Below, piece by piece: positions 10,601 through 22,492 of a DNA stretch of 64,000 nt (the stretch's first letter is position 1; every line of letters begins with the position of its first letter). A model generated the notes under the pieces. It was not told where the DNA came from. It saw only the letters and a list, made by a program, of their open reading frames with translations, and did not search any database. Source of the DNA: Neopestalotiopsis rosae. Its lineage: Eukaryota > Ascomycota > Sordariomycetes > Amphisphaeriales > Sporocadaceae. The position numbers and the translations under genes are program-made. The stretch is from assembly GCA_023078685.1 (NCBI GenBank), contig JALGAS010000002.1, forward strand, positions 2,666,001 to 2,730,000. Reading direction: 5' to 3'.

Positions 10601-12187
10601 CAGGCCCAGCTGCAAGCAGCGAATAATCCGCCAGCGGCCAAATACTCCAGGCGCATTCTCCACTGACTTTTTTCAATGTTTGGCAAGTCCGCTCCTATCA
10701 CAAATCGGCGATCCACACATTGAGCAAAACCAAGGAAAAAAGGCAGGGCCAAGTTCAGGTCCCGGATAAGGTCGCTCGCAGCGGATGGACCAATCACAAA
10801 ACACGCACGCTCCCCTAGGGCCTGTCAGGAAACCAGCGAGCCGTTTGATGCAGACAGGGGCCAAGACAACTTGGATGAGGAGAGACACCAATGAAGCTTA
10901 CACAGTCCAAGCTGGAGACATACCTCCTGCATACGGACCTACCCTACTCTCTTACTTACAGCTTGACAGGTTTATTAGATGCAGGCCGCTACTACTGGCT
11001 ACTGCTACCCAGGTTCATTCAAGAAAGACAGACACACTCCAAGACCTCCCTCTCCTTCACACACATCCTGGTTCAACAATGACAAGGTAGCTACGATCAT
11101 TAGCTAACCTAGCTGCCTCTACTTGGGCCTAGCTACTGAAGCTACCTAGCAAGCAAGCCTAGCTGGGACCGCAAGCTAGCTAGGGATTCCGGAGCACTGC
11201 GTAGTTCCCGTACCTTTCGGTGGTTTTGTCCCATCAATTCGAAATCGCCCCTCCCCATGGGCGACCAGGTTTGGTTGAATTAGGTCAAGATCAAGGAGCA
11301 AGGTAAAGGTAGTGGACAGAGATAAGTGGGTGCAACTCCAGGTACCTTGCCTACCTAGTGAGTGGACTCGATCATGGCTTTCCACATCCTCGTCCGTCCT
11401 TCTCGAGTAATCCGTACTACCTTACCACCTTTTGTATATTTCCCCCCTTCTCTTTTCGCAACCAAACTCCACTGATCTTTTTGTTGTTGTATCCTCTCGC
11501 TCGCTCTCTCTACTCCACGCCCGGCGCTGTTTGGATAATAGTACTCCGTAGTCTCTCTCGTTTTGCGGAGCCGAGTCCCATAACAGCAGCGGTCAAGGTT
11601 GTTGTTGTTGTTACTGCTGCTACAGAGTACATACTTGCTCCTTCTTGTTTGTTTGATGGGCCCACCGATCGCTCTTACATATACACCAGCCCTCTAAAGT
11701 AGACGACTTCCCTCACGACTTCCGTTCGTTTTCTTTCCCTCCCAGTGTTGTCGTGTTGTTGTCGTTGTCTCTCTGGTCCTTCGCTCCCAGAACTTTCACT
11801 CTCGCTCTCTCGGCGCGTCAAACTCTTCCTCTACCTCACGTTCAGGAACGTTGAATTCCTTTTTTGGAAGAAACCTCCGAGGCATTCTCTCATCTACAAC
11901 AATAACACAGACGGACCCAATACTGCCGCGTTTCACTACGTCGACAGTGTAATTGTGTTTATATTCAGAACTTTGCAGCACCCTGGTATTGCTTGGATCG
12001 ATCATTGTCCACCGGGCCTCTTGATACAACTCAATTGCAATCTGCTGCTTTCTTTTTTGGATCCTTTCTTGGAACCCACTTGCAGACGACTGTGTGTTTT
12101 TTGGTTGGCACATATCTCTCGTTTACTCGCTCTCAGACACGTGCCTGAAAGTTTGTTGGATTATACTTCTATATCCCCATTTACACA
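7682..12187. other. 4.5-kb intergenic region with long leader of the glucanosyltransferase gene
   Basis: I see no gene here. A poly(T) run follows the upstream stop (7686-7700). Another T-rich tract lies near 9742-9756. A TAGCT/CTAGC-rich patch lies at 11085-11180. From about 11390 the sense strand becomes pyrimidine-rich, and from 11659 to 12187 it has no ATG, which suits a long mRNA leader. Confidence 0.5.
11659..12187 (+). promoter_or_regulatory. Putative ATG-free 5' leader of the GH72 gene
   Basis: Read base by base, this 529-nt stretch has no ATG on the sense strand and is C/T-rich. About six to eight would be expected by chance. The last upstream ATG is at 11656. The region ends exactly at the start codon of the glucanosyltransferase gene. 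Confidence 0.5.
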
Positions 12188-13604
12188 ATGAGATCTTCCA
12201 TTTGGCTCTCGGCCGCCCTCGGCACCGCTACCACCTCGGCTCTCGCTACCATTGAGGCCGTCGGCAGCAAGTTCTTCACCAGCGATGGTGCCCAGTTCTA
12301 CATCAAGGGTATGGATATGAGCATTGAATCACTGTCTTGAAGCGCTGTTTTCTGACCTGTTACTAGGAATCGCCTACCAGTTGGTGCCTGACGATCCTCT
12401 GATCGACACGGAGCAATGCCAAAGAGATGCAGAGTTGATGCAGGAACTTGGTGCCAATGCCATTCGTGTCTACCATGTCGACCCCTCGGCCGACCATGAT
12501 GGTTGCATGAACGCCTTTGCTGATGCTGGTATCTATGCCATGATCGACATGGATACCTTCTCGACCTACATTCTGGCCGTAAGTCCAACTATGCCTCACG
12601 CTATCAATATCTCTTGTTTCGATTTACAGGAAACTAATTCCATGCAGGAAAACCTTTATTGGAACCAGACCCAGCTAGACCGTTACTCAGCCGTCATGGA
12701 TACTTTCCAGGGCTATGACAACTTGCTCGGTCTGTTTGTCGGCAATGAAATCATCACCACAAACTCTCAGTCGCTGGCCGCTCCCTTTATTAAAGCTGCT
12801 GCCCGAGACTTGAAGGCTTACAGAAGCTCCAAGGGCTACCGAGAGATCCCCATTGGCTACTCTGCTGCCGATATTGCTGAGCTTCGACCCATGCTCCAAG
12901 ACTATCTGACTTGTGGCGGCAACTCGTCTGAGAACATTGACTTCTTTGGCCTGAACTCTTACGAGTGGTGTGATCCTGCAACTTACGAGACCTCTGGCTA
13001 CGCAAACCTGGAGGAAGACGCTGCCAACTTTCCCGTTCCCATTTTCTTCTCAGAGACTGGATGCAACGTGCCCGGCCCTCGTCTCTTTGAGGATCAGGCC
13101 GCCATCTTTGGTTCGGAAATGGTCAACGATTGGAGTGGAGCCATCATCTACGAATGGATTCAGGAGGCAAACAACTATGGTCTGATCTCGTACGGTCCCA
13201 GTGTTGCCGCTACCGTGACTGGTACCAACATCGACGGTGGTTACACTCGGGCCGGTACGCCTACGCCTATTTCTCCCGACTTCAGCAACCTGAAGAGCCA
13301 GTGGGCATCTGCTACTCCCACTGGTGTCTCCAAGTCCGATTACGACACGGCGAGCGTCTCAACCAGATCCTGCCCCGCTTCGACTGCCAGCGGCTGGCTC
13401 GTCGACGGAAACGTTGCTTTGCCCACTCTTGGAGAGACCTTCACTGGAACAGCTTACTCGACTGTCCCCTCAGCTACGGGCACTGCCGCTGCCGCCGCCG
13501 CTACAACAGCTAGCACCAAGAACGCCGTCTCTGGCACTAAGGAGCTGACCGGTATGGCCGCTGGTCTTGCGGGCGTCATGATGATCTTTGCTTTCTGGCT
13601 GTAA
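12188..13604 (+). CDS. GAS1: GPI-anchored beta-1,3-glucanosyltransferase (GH72, Gas/Gel/Phr family)
   Basis: The enzyme splits and rejoins beta-1,3-glucan chains in the cell wall from the outer face of the plasma membrane. Three exons: 12188-12308, 12367-12578, 12648-13604, giving 429 residues. Intron 1 (58 nt) restores the conserved YIKGIAYQ stretch. Intron 2 (69 nt) joins FSTYILA to ENLYWNQTQ. A signal peptide covers residues 1-19. Catalytic glutamates are Glu145 (VGNEI) and Glu247 (FSETGC). The C-terminus is an Ala/Thr stretch followed by a hydrophobic tail (GMAAGLAGVMMIFAFWL), which is a GPI attachment signal. No cysteine-rich CBM43/X8 module is present after the catalytic domain, so it belongs to the short Gel1-type subgroup. 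A 529-nt ATG-free leader precedes it. The paralogue number within the family cannot be fixed from sequence alone. Confidence 0.95.
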
Positions 13605-14533
13605 AGGAACTGGCAAAATCTGAACGCATAATTTTCGCGGTTATACACCTCGAACTTCACTTCTTCGCGTGCTAGTTACGGACTATTCGATTACCAATGG
13701 CACAGCTACTAGGCACCATTGGAGACATCCTCGCCCCGTTGCGCTGAGGGTTGGTGCATTGTATGCATCTAGTACGAGATACGGGATTTTACGCGGCGTT
13801 ACGCTTTTGCATTCAAGTACATACGATTATTTGGTATGCTCGCACATTCACCATAGAAGCCGCACATGGTTGGCATAGAATGACTGCGAGGACTGGGAGG
13901 ACTTGGGTTAGTTTATGGGAATCCTGGGGAAATTAAAGCTATTAGAAACACTGAAGCCCCGGCCCTGGAGAATGGGAAGAAAGCCAGTGTGGAGGACCAC
14001 CAAGCTGTGGCAAGACAATTGCATAGAGAGCATAGAGCATGGCTTTACCTAATTGCTAATGGCAGTCGAGATAGATACCCCAAGCTGTCTAAGCAGCACA
14101 ACAATGAAATATTGTCCAAACCATTTCAATGTCTATACGATCGACTTTCTATGTGTACCCGCCCGTGTGTATCTCAAATAGCAAAGTCTTAAAATGTAGG
14201 TAGTGATGGCTTGCCCGTCTCCCTTCAAGCCTAGTGACCATGGGAAAGTGCTGTGTTCCTTCCATGCTGCCAGTGTGTACCTGGCCCCTCCTCTGTACAC
14301 TGAGGAAAGTCAAGCAACTTGCCCGGATAACAACATCAAACTACCCTCCCTCACTTTGCTTCATTATTCCTAAGAATTGCCATTTCCTTTTTCATACGGT
14401 CGCTCCTATAACCTAAAGAATTCTTACGTCCAGCAAGCAGTCAAAATCAATCTCCCTCATACAGCGACGAGCCCCCAGTTCACTCTTGACTCGAGCTTAC
14501 TCAATATTACACTCAAGGCGATCAAGATCGAAA
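13605..14533. other. Intergenic region
   Basis: No gene seen. It holds the 3' end of the GH72 gene and the promoter of the cysteine-rich membrane protein. The last 267 bases (14267-14533) lack a sense ATG and are probably that gene's leader. Confidence 0.4.
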
Positions 14534-15532
14534 ATGGAGGAGCACAAGCCGAATGACCAAGGCGCTACGTTGGCGCGCAGTCAGCAACAATTCGATGAAC
14601 TCAACTGTCCCACACACAATCGCAAGAGATGGGCCATTGACAGAAGCTCGACTGGGTGGCACGCGTGGCTGCCTTTACATGATCGGCCACAACTACGCTG
14701 GGCACTGGCCATCGTCTTGGCTATTATCATCATTGCCGTAATGGTCGTGGGCATTGTGTACACGACTGAGTACTATGCCATGTACTATGCCACGGGCCGT
14801 GGCGGCTGGCTATGGGATACCGCGGCTGACAGGAGTAGCAATGACAGCAACGACTTGATGCGGACTACATCGAGACCCATGAATTTGGTGCAAAGCTATC
14901 CAAATGTGGTGTGGCATAGCATGAACAAGGAGGATGATGGTGACGATACTGATTGGAAGGTCGATCAGAGGTACCGACCCATGACTCTACAGATGGCGCC
15001 CTGTATCGAAAGGTACAGTTGTGCTCAGTACGATAGACCTGTAGGTGAAGCACGAGAAACTATTTTCCCGTACGAGATTCGCGCTCTTTGAACTAATGTA
15101 TACCTGCTATTATAGACGGTCTGCTGCAACGCCGGACTCTTTTGCCACCAGACTGATACCGATCTGAGCAATTCTGGCATTTACTGTTGTGATAACTCGA
15201 CGTGTCCGTCGGAAGGTCACCTCACGAGCGCCGCCATGTGTCCACAAGGGCTCATGCAGTGCGATCATGCAGATGGTGGGGGTTGCTGTCCCGGCGGTAG
15301 CCAGTGTGCTGAGGATGGTTGCCTCTTATTTGATCAACACCGACCGCCAGCCACGCCCTCGGTACCGGCGTCCAGCAATGCGGCCCAGGAACCACATGTC
15401 GTTGCTACAGTATACAAGATTGGCGAGGTTCCAAGTCAAGCGGCACAGAGGTGGTCAGAGTTCGCAAGCAATCCTGTCGTCGGGGCATTATTGCTCCTCA
15501 GTTCAATCCTCTTTACTTTTGGAGCATGGTAA
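14534..15532 (+). CDS. Cysteine-rich single-pass membrane protein, function unknown
   Basis: Two exons, 14534-15040 and 15116-15532. The 75-nt intron has donor GTAGGT, branch ACTAATG and acceptor ATTATAG, and splicing keeps frame (phase 0). The product is 307 residues. The ATG at 14534 is the first in frame. A polar N-terminal part is followed by a long hydrophobic segment (about residues 56-78), so it is probably a type II membrane protein. The ectodomain has paired cysteines after the intron: CCNAGLFC, YCCDNSTC, MCPQGLMQC, GCCPGGSQC, DGC. This resembles small disulfide-rich repeats seen in fungal surface proteins. The C-terminus is again hydrophobic (VVGALLLLSSILFTF) and could be a second membrane segment or a GPI-type signal. 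I do not recognise a named family. Confidence 0.78.
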
Positions 15533-17804
15533 TTTGGAAGTATGATGTCGCTTGAACTACACATCTTTCTAAGAATAGGGAGTTCATGGACTAGTAAGAG
15601 CAGCCAAAGAATGTACGCAGCTGCTTTCTAGCCCATGATAATCAATGCTTCTTCATGTAGGCACTCATTGACGTCTTTGATGTGGCCGGATCATCACTCA
15701 TTATGGCAAGTCTTAATGTTGTGACACTGTCCCTTCCTGCTCTTATCTACTATGGAGGTCGGGGAAAGACCGAAATTCTTATGCAGACTTTCATTTTTAG
15801 AAACAATTGCATTTGAAAGGAACATTTCAGTAGAGAAGAGAGAGGAATACAAGGTAAGTACTGGGCGGCTCAGATTTGGGGGTCCATCCTTTTTTTATGA
15901 TTTGACTTATAAAGGAAGCGCGCCGAGCTGCAAGACGCGGTTTCAGAATTTATCTTTTGGTTGCATGCATTGCACGACACTCGGCAGCGGGGGTGGGTGC
16001 GGTTTGTAACACTGACGCGCAGATCCTTTCTGCGACCTCCCGACAGCCTCGATCGAGCCTCTTTACCGGGGTTTGATGGCAGGTAACCTTGACTAAGCTC
16101 GGCTGCCTTACCTTTAATTCATGCGCCGCGACGATCGGTAAGGGCTTCGGTTTTTGGAACGATGTAACCGGTAGGGGCTTTCCCCAAATGACCCCTCAGA
16201 GGTATAATGCAATGGTGCGTATGTCCTTTGAGGGATATGGAGAGGGGAAAGATCAGATGGCTTCTGGAACCTTGGCTGTATTTGGGCAAAATTCAAACAT
16301 GGGACGGTCGGATTGAGCAATTTGATGTTGCAGTATATTGAATAGAGAATGACAAAGAAAATGAGTCCGTCCTTGTCAGACAAACGTATACCTACCTAGT
16401 GATATGAATGATTATAATAGTATAAGAATGCCAAGGTTGAGCTTAATAGTGGGCTTGTTCACCCCCACAATTGCTTTTGGGGTTTGGTTCCTATACAGTT
16501 TCAACCCAGAAATTCTGCAAAGCGGCACCAGATAACCTGGAAATTCTTCATGCGGGATGGGTCGTAACACAAGAGACTATGTCGGTTGCTCGCTTTGAGC
16601 TACCGAGAAATTTAAAAACTTTGTTCTTCAAGGAGTAGTAGTACCCGTCAAGCTTCCGAAGCCCTCTTTTCAACCACATGGCTTTGCCCAGAACAGCCCA
16701 CCACGATCCGTAGTTGCATGAAACTCGGCCCAGATCCTCTTGTCTGGTCCTTTTCTCCATGCACCGGCGAGACTGAAACTCGGACATGTCAATAATTGAT
16801 GACTTGTTCGGCGTACTTTACCGCCTGCCCTGAATTATGTGATTCGTGCCCATTGTATAAACCGCGAAGTCGCTCATATCGGCCAACAAGTTCTCGTTCC
16901 CTATCTTTGAAAATCGATTGTCTTATCTGGCCACCTGGCTTCAAATACGGCCGATGCTACTCCAGCATTATTGTTCGGTCGAGAAATACCAACGTTGTCT
17001 TTTCTCGCATAGACGCGCCTGCCACGAGGGACTGCTGGATGAGACGCTTATGGCCCCTGCCGCAGATCATAAACGCTGCAGCATATAGCCCCCCTTTGCG
17101 TCTTCTCTCGTCATCATCAACAACGACAACAACAACAGCTTACAGCGATATCAATTCTCTACAAACTTGGTTGCTGATGTGCGACATGGAACCCTTCTCC
17201 TTCCCACTTCTTTGGACACCTTGTCAGAGATGTGCTCGAGATTTGCTGCCTCGTGACCGAAGAGATCAGACGAGTTGAGACTCGACTCCCCGGCCTGTCC
17301 CTCTCTTTCTCTCACTTGTCTTGCTCCCATCTAGGGCTTTTGTATCCATTGGTAAGCAGACCTTGACCAGTTTCCGTTCCCAGACACTGACGGTTAGCAG
17401 ACGTGTTGTTGTGTGGTTGGGCTGGCTGGCACGCGGGAGCGGCATGTCTGCACGGATGTGGAAACATCCATCGTCCATTATTGGGAGGCTGTGTCAAGTC
17501 TCAATGCGGTCTCGCTGGAGATCCAGGGAACTTGAAGTTCGCATCATGCTGTCCTCCAAAAGATGTTGTCGAGCCGGACCGTCTCGCTACCTTGAGCTAT
17601 GTGTATGACCGTACACTGACAAGTAAACCCCCAGTTCACGGGTAGGCACATATTTGATCGATCTCGTTTTGTTTTCCTATTTAGCCAAGTCAGTGCGCAC
17701 CTTGTCCCACAGGTCCGGATAGCCGCCTAATAGGCGCTCTGTCTCATTTCTTCTTGCTGAGAGGTCACGCTACCGTCGCAAGTTTCGAGTCATCGTCATA
17801 CCAA
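15533..17804. other. Intergenic region upstream of first RGS gene
   Basis: 2.3 kb with no supportable gene. The 160-codon frame at 16796-17278 has no family resemblance and looks like a leader or promoter segment. The final part before 17805 contains C/T-rich stretches typical of fungal leaders. Confidence 0.4.
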
Positions 17805-18912
17805 ATGTCCCTCTTCTTCTACCGGCGAGCGGATCACCATGGCCGCGGCCGGACCAGGCCGGAGCTGGACGAGTCGCTGTGTGCATCCTATCTAGAAGCG
17901 GCCGAGAAGAGTCGAAAGACGATCCCAGATCAGCTGTCGTTTGAGGAGATTATCAAGAACGTCACGGTACCGGTGAGCAATATATTATGTCTTTCTGGAG
18001 ACAATCCTTTACCCACCTGATATTATGATAGGAAAGAAAAGAGACTAATCATAAAGCCAGCCACGTTCTCTCAATGACTTTATGGACTACCTGCTAGAAG
18101 TCGAGCACAGTGCCGAGTGTCTGCAGTTCTTCCTTTGGTACTGCAACTACGTGGAGCGATGGTGTAAGCTGCCCCCAGACCAGCGCGACCTGTCGCCGCG
18201 GTGGCACCATAACCGCGGCGAGAACGACGACGGCGATACCACGGCCAAGCGCAAAAGCCACGTGCGCACCCGGAGCTTTCCCGAAAACATGGAGCGCTTC
18301 CACCGCATATTCGCCATTCTGGAGAAGAAACCCAAAAAGGACAAGGAAGACGAGGACGCCGCCAAGGTGATCTCGGTGGACAAGGAGTCCTCTGTGCGCA
18401 GTCCAAGGGGTGACTCGACCTCGACCAATTTCTCGTGGCCTCGTGTCTTGTCGCCAAGGACTGAGAAGAGCATGGACATGGAGAGAAAAGAAGAAGAATA
18501 CGGCGAGAAAGAAGCAAAATACGATAATGGAGACAAGAAGCAGCAGGATGAGCCGCCTAACGCTGAGAAGGAACGCCCCTCGTCACCACCACCACCCCCC
18601 AAGGAAGACGCGGCGCAACCTTTCCGCGACGAGATGTTCCAAATCGTGCGGCAGTACATCTTCAAGGGCGGCGAGCGACAGCTCAGCCTCACCCACCGGG
18701 ACCGGTCGGCGTGCATCCAGGCCGTCGAGCAGACGACGCATCCGTCGGCCCTCTTGCCGGCGTTTGCCGCCGCCGAGGCCATGCTGCGCGGTCACTGTCA
18801 CCCGCAGTTTGTGCAGTGGAGCATTGCCAATACTGCGAGCCACGGCAGCAGTCGGCCTCGGGTGGTGTTTTCCAAGGATCTTGGTGCTGCTATCATCTCG
18901 TTTGGGCGATGA
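17805..18912 (+). CDS. RGS-domain protein (regulator of heterotrimeric G-protein signalling)
   Basis: Two exons, 17805-17972 and 18061-18912. The 88-nt intron has donor GTGAGC, branch GACTAATC and acceptor GCCAG, and the product is 339 residues. The stretch SLNDFMDYLLEVEHSAECLQ (59-78), continuing FFLWYCNYVERW, is the classic start of a fungal RGS domain. The second half of the domain (PFRDEMFQIVRQYIF through CHPQFVQWSI) comes only after about 140 highly charged, probably disordered residues, so the RGS fold is split by a long insertion. RGS proteins speed GTP hydrolysis by G-alpha subunits and so damp signalling for conidiation and nutrient sensing. Similar split RGS proteins (RgsB/RgsC-type) are known in Aspergillus; which paralogue this is remains open. 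A second RGS gene lies 19 kb downstream. Confidence 0.85.
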
Positions 18913-19346
18913 AACTCATGATGGTTATGTGGGAATGGGAATATGTTATCTTTATCTGCGTTATTCACGGTGTTACAGGATACGGATGGGAGCGGCTAGC
19001 AACTGTTACTACCCGTCATGATTCTCACTTTTTGTTGGAGTTTGTATTTTTTTGATACCAATGAGATTGCTTTGTATGCGTAATTGCTATGTTTCGTTCT
19101 ACTCCAACCCTGTTGCACCGTGGACATTGCCCATGCCACCAAATGGTATCAGAAAGTGCTGAACTCCTGGCTCCTTGCTTTTGTTGGAATATAAGACAAA
19201 TCCTCTATGGCTATGGCGCCTCGCTGTCTAAAAAATTCATGCCTTTTCTCTTAAAATCATATTCTCATGATCTCGCATCCTTAACCCTAAGTTCTATACC
19301 TGTGGTACTTTGTCAGCTTACCATCTATATTATTCTTGGTAATCTC
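18913..19346. other. Convergent 3' intergenic region
   Basis: This short AT-richer stretch lies between the RGS gene (+) and the hypothetical gene (-). It may hold a final short exon of the minus-strand gene, because a strong donor (GTAAGTACAG) precedes the apparent stop of that gene. Confidence 0.35.
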
Positions 19347-21143
19347 TCATATCATGAGCTCTGGAAGGTTTATATAAATAAGAGGGGAGAGATGGGAGGA
19401 GGGGAGGGAGTCGGATGTACCTGTGGCGTTTCTGTACTTACTCTTATCTTGATAATAGGCAACGAGGTACACGGCCATACACGAAGCTTCGTCGTAGTGC
19501 TTATACATGCCAACATCGGGCACCACGAAGTAGGGGTCCGAATGCCGAGATTTGTCGTCGACCACTTCGAACACCAGGCTACACACCTGTCCGGGGTGTA
19601 GATCACCTGTGGCAATGGTCTTCTCATTGCTTTCAAAAAGACAAGTTAGCTTACTGTCTTACCGATCGATACATTGAGATTCCTCCTGTGTGAACAAAGG
19701 AAGGAACAAGAAACCCTTCATTTGTTTTGAGTACTTACAATTTCCAGTCAATATGGGGAGCAATCCATAGTCGCGCAGACCTGAGCTGGTTTCTGTCCCT
19801 GCCTGGTTGATTTGCCTGGTTAAAGACAACAAGGAGCACATACTCTCGTTCCTTGTACGACTTGAGAAACAACTCAACGGCGGCAGTGTACACCGGAGAC
19901 TTCGCAATCTTCCGTGCGAATAACTCCAAACTGTTCGAGTATGGAGTGACTTCGGGCAGGGCCATGTTTGCTAGAGCGTCCATTTCCTGTCTTGTGAATC
20001 GTAGATTCAGTGGTATAGAAGCTTTCGAGCTTTGGTAGTGTGTGAGCATCGTTCAAGGACGTCCGCCTCGAAGCAGTAGTTCTAGATGGGAATGAGCGTA
20101 GCTGTCGACGGTTTTTCGTCGCAGGAACTCCCCATGGCGGTCGATGGAGGCATGGACTCATAGGAGAGTGCGTATCACGCACTTGTGGTACCATAAGTGG
20201 TGCAGCCAGGGCCAGGTGCACGCATTCATTTGCGCCTGCATTATGCTCAGATACGAGATGCTGGCCGAGCTGATGCACAGTCGCAAAGACAGGGTTGTCA
20301 TTTTGACAACCGACAACGCGACAGTTGAGGGTGTGGGTGACTTGGTGTCGCTCAGAGTCGTCCTTGTCACAGCCCGGGAAAGGGCAAGGCTCGCGGCATA
20401 CCACCATCTGGTTTGTGCTCAATTAGGTGGGTAATGTGCCTCTACTCCTAAAGCAATCTGCTTTTCCTTTTGGGCCTTGCGCTTCTGGCGCTGGTTTGAC
20501 CGTATTGGTCGTGTTCTTGGAAGGAACTTTCACGTTCACCATCATCCGCTCCGGGGGATGGTGGGGAGGGCGCGGCCGAAGGGGGTTCGTCAGAGGCGAC
20601 GAGGGCCTCTCCCATACCGCCTGGTCAACAGCCCTCCGGATCGCTGCGGCCATCTCGGGGCCCTCGTCGTCGGGAATGCCGCGGAGGTCGATGACCTCGA
20701 TACCTTCTTCCAAATTCATTTTTCTATTAATAGAATTTCTCGAAAACGAGAAAGAAAAACGAACTCGGGAAAAGAAGGGGACAGTGCTACAGACAAAGAT
20801 TTGCGAAAAGGTGAAAAGGTGTCGCCGCTGGATCTGGTCTCGCCGTTGGCATAGGAGGTGGTGAGCTCCAGGAATGGTAGAAGCTGGAGTCAGGTAGACC
20901 CTGAGGCAAATCTGTATAATACTTAGTATGGTGAAGATTGAAACTGGGCACCATTCGGGTCCGAATGGATGGGAAAGTGAGGTTTAATGGGCTTACCTTT
21001 GGCTCATTGGCGATGAAATCGAAGGCGAACACCACATCTACTTCTCCGGCTGTGCTTTCAGAGCTTTTTGCAGGAAGACTAGAACTTCTGCTAGTCCTGC
21101 CAGCCCTGGGATCGCACCGCCTGTCGATGCTCGGGTCGCCCAT
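19347..21143 (-). CDS. Multi-exon hypothetical protein with C2H2-like motifs; exon model uncertain
   Basis: Several minus-strand blocks look coding and run in order. (a) 21143 to about 20790: Ser/Pro-rich, with VVFAFDFIANEP near the start. (b) 20719-20430: begins MNLEEGIEVIDLRGIPDDEG. (c) 20400 to about 20180: two finger-like motifs, CPFPGC...HQVTH and CRVVGC...HQLGQH. (d) about 20005-19738: EMDALANMALPE to IAPHIDWKL, ending at a good GTAAGT donor. (e) about 19648-19450: NEKTIATGDLHPGQVC to LVAYYQDK, again ending at a GTAAGT donor. Blocks b and c share a frame but are split by a TAA that lies beside a perfect branch/acceptor (CCTAATTG...AACCAG), so it is probably intronic. The donor for that intron is not clear. 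Function unknown; the family was not recognised. The two ends are approximate, and two neighbouring genes cannot be excluded. Confidence 0.45.
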
Positions 21144-21451
21144 TGCCGTTATCCTCTACAAACACTGGCTCTTCAGTGTCATCGCCGTGATAGCTCGTTT
21201 CGGTTGAGTACTGCTTCATTGCGAAACTTTGAAATGCACCGAAACGGAGGCCGTGTAAACATGATCGACCATGCTTCCTTATGATCAGCTTCTTCGCCGG
21301 TAATATAGAACTATTCTTGGATTTGGAGTTCCTCGGAAATCAGGTGTGAGATCAACGTGTCAAAAGTGTACGTTCAGTGTTGTGTCCAATATGGCGAAAG
21401 GTGGGGGCTTTATAGACCCCAATGTGTAAGGTTTGCCATGATCAATAGAAA

Positions 21452-21483
21452 CAGCAATGACAGCAATGACAGCAATGACAGCA
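21452..21483. repeat. Tandem repeat, 9-bp unit cagcaatga, about 3.5 copies
   Basis: The copies are perfect and directly visible. It is non-coding as far as I can tell. Confidence 0.9.
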
Positions 21484-22253
21484 CAAACAATCATCATGAC
21501 AGTACAATCTCTTGCCAGTAGTCCTGGTATCTTTGACTGATTGGTGGCAGATTGTATATTTACAAGTACAAACAATCGCAGCCATTGATCATGTTTGTCT
21601 TCATGACGCGAACAAGATACACAAGGCCAAATAGATTGGTATTTGCGAGGCCCGTAATAATGAGTATTGGATCTTGAATCAAACGAACAGTGACATTGAT
21701 GACTCTTCAATACATAAAATGGTGGAGTTGTCACTCGTGTAAACACGATCCAGATGACTGGGTTTCTGTAATGAGTTAAATCCCGTGTGGTTCTTCATTG
21801 AGCGGGCAAGAATCAAAATCGCAAGGGCGCTGGCAAGGGCGCTGACAATAAAATTATGGGCCATTGGAACCGTAAACAAGGTTTCCACTATGCTTATACA
21901 ATAGTAGAAGGCTTTTAGAAGATTACTCGAATAGAGTTTGCAGAATATAGGTGCCTGGTGTTCGCTTTGCATACGAGAAGGTCTAGCAGCATTATGTGAT
22001 TAGTCAATTGGGAGTACGCGCCATCAGTATACGCCATCATACATGATATTTCAGGCAGTCAAATAAAATATGGCACAATCCATATATTGTGGGTTAGACA
22101 TGACAACTGGGTGCGTCTTGTCGTCCAATTAAGGTGAAAGATAAGCAACCGTCATAAACGTCTTTCAGAGATGGCGGACAGAATTGGCAGATTGGCAAAA
22201 AGACAGATGCAGTATAGTCGATCTCACCCCCCATCCCCGCAATCGCGACATCC

Positions 22254-22276
22254 CCAGAACCCAGAACCCAGAACCC
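22254..22276. repeat. Tandem repeat, 7-bp unit ccagaac, 3 copies
   Basis: Three perfect direct copies followed by a partial copy, in the promoter side of the DUF4097-like gene. Confidence 0.9.
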
Positions 22277-22492
22277 TGATCACCACCAATGGGAATCTCT
22301 TGGACACGATAACGGCCTTCCTATTTCGCATCTAGTACCTCAGCTTTCGGGTCGTCTTTTGCGAAAGTTCCAAAGTTCCAATTGCTCTCGCGGGCCCCCG
22401 CTTTTGTCAGGTACTTGATGTTACAGTGCATTATTGCAGACATGTCAAGTATCGCAAAGGTGCAAAATGTGTCTGCCTGGCGAGTCCCTGTA

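Noticed and set aside
11745..12191. 148-codon plus-strand frame ending over the GH72 start codon
   Set aside because: It contains no ATG at all and lies in a pyrimidine-rich leader; it is not a uORF or a gene.
16796..17278. 160-codon plus-strand frame
   Set aside because: No domain, low-complexity Ser/Thr runs, and it sits in promoter-like sequence before the RGS gene.
21360..21972. Two small minus-strand frames, one with a hydrophobic segment and one covering the 9-bp repeat
   Set aside because: Short, different frames, no clean splice sites joining them, no family resemblance; part of the hydrophobic stretch comes from a microsatellite-like repeat.
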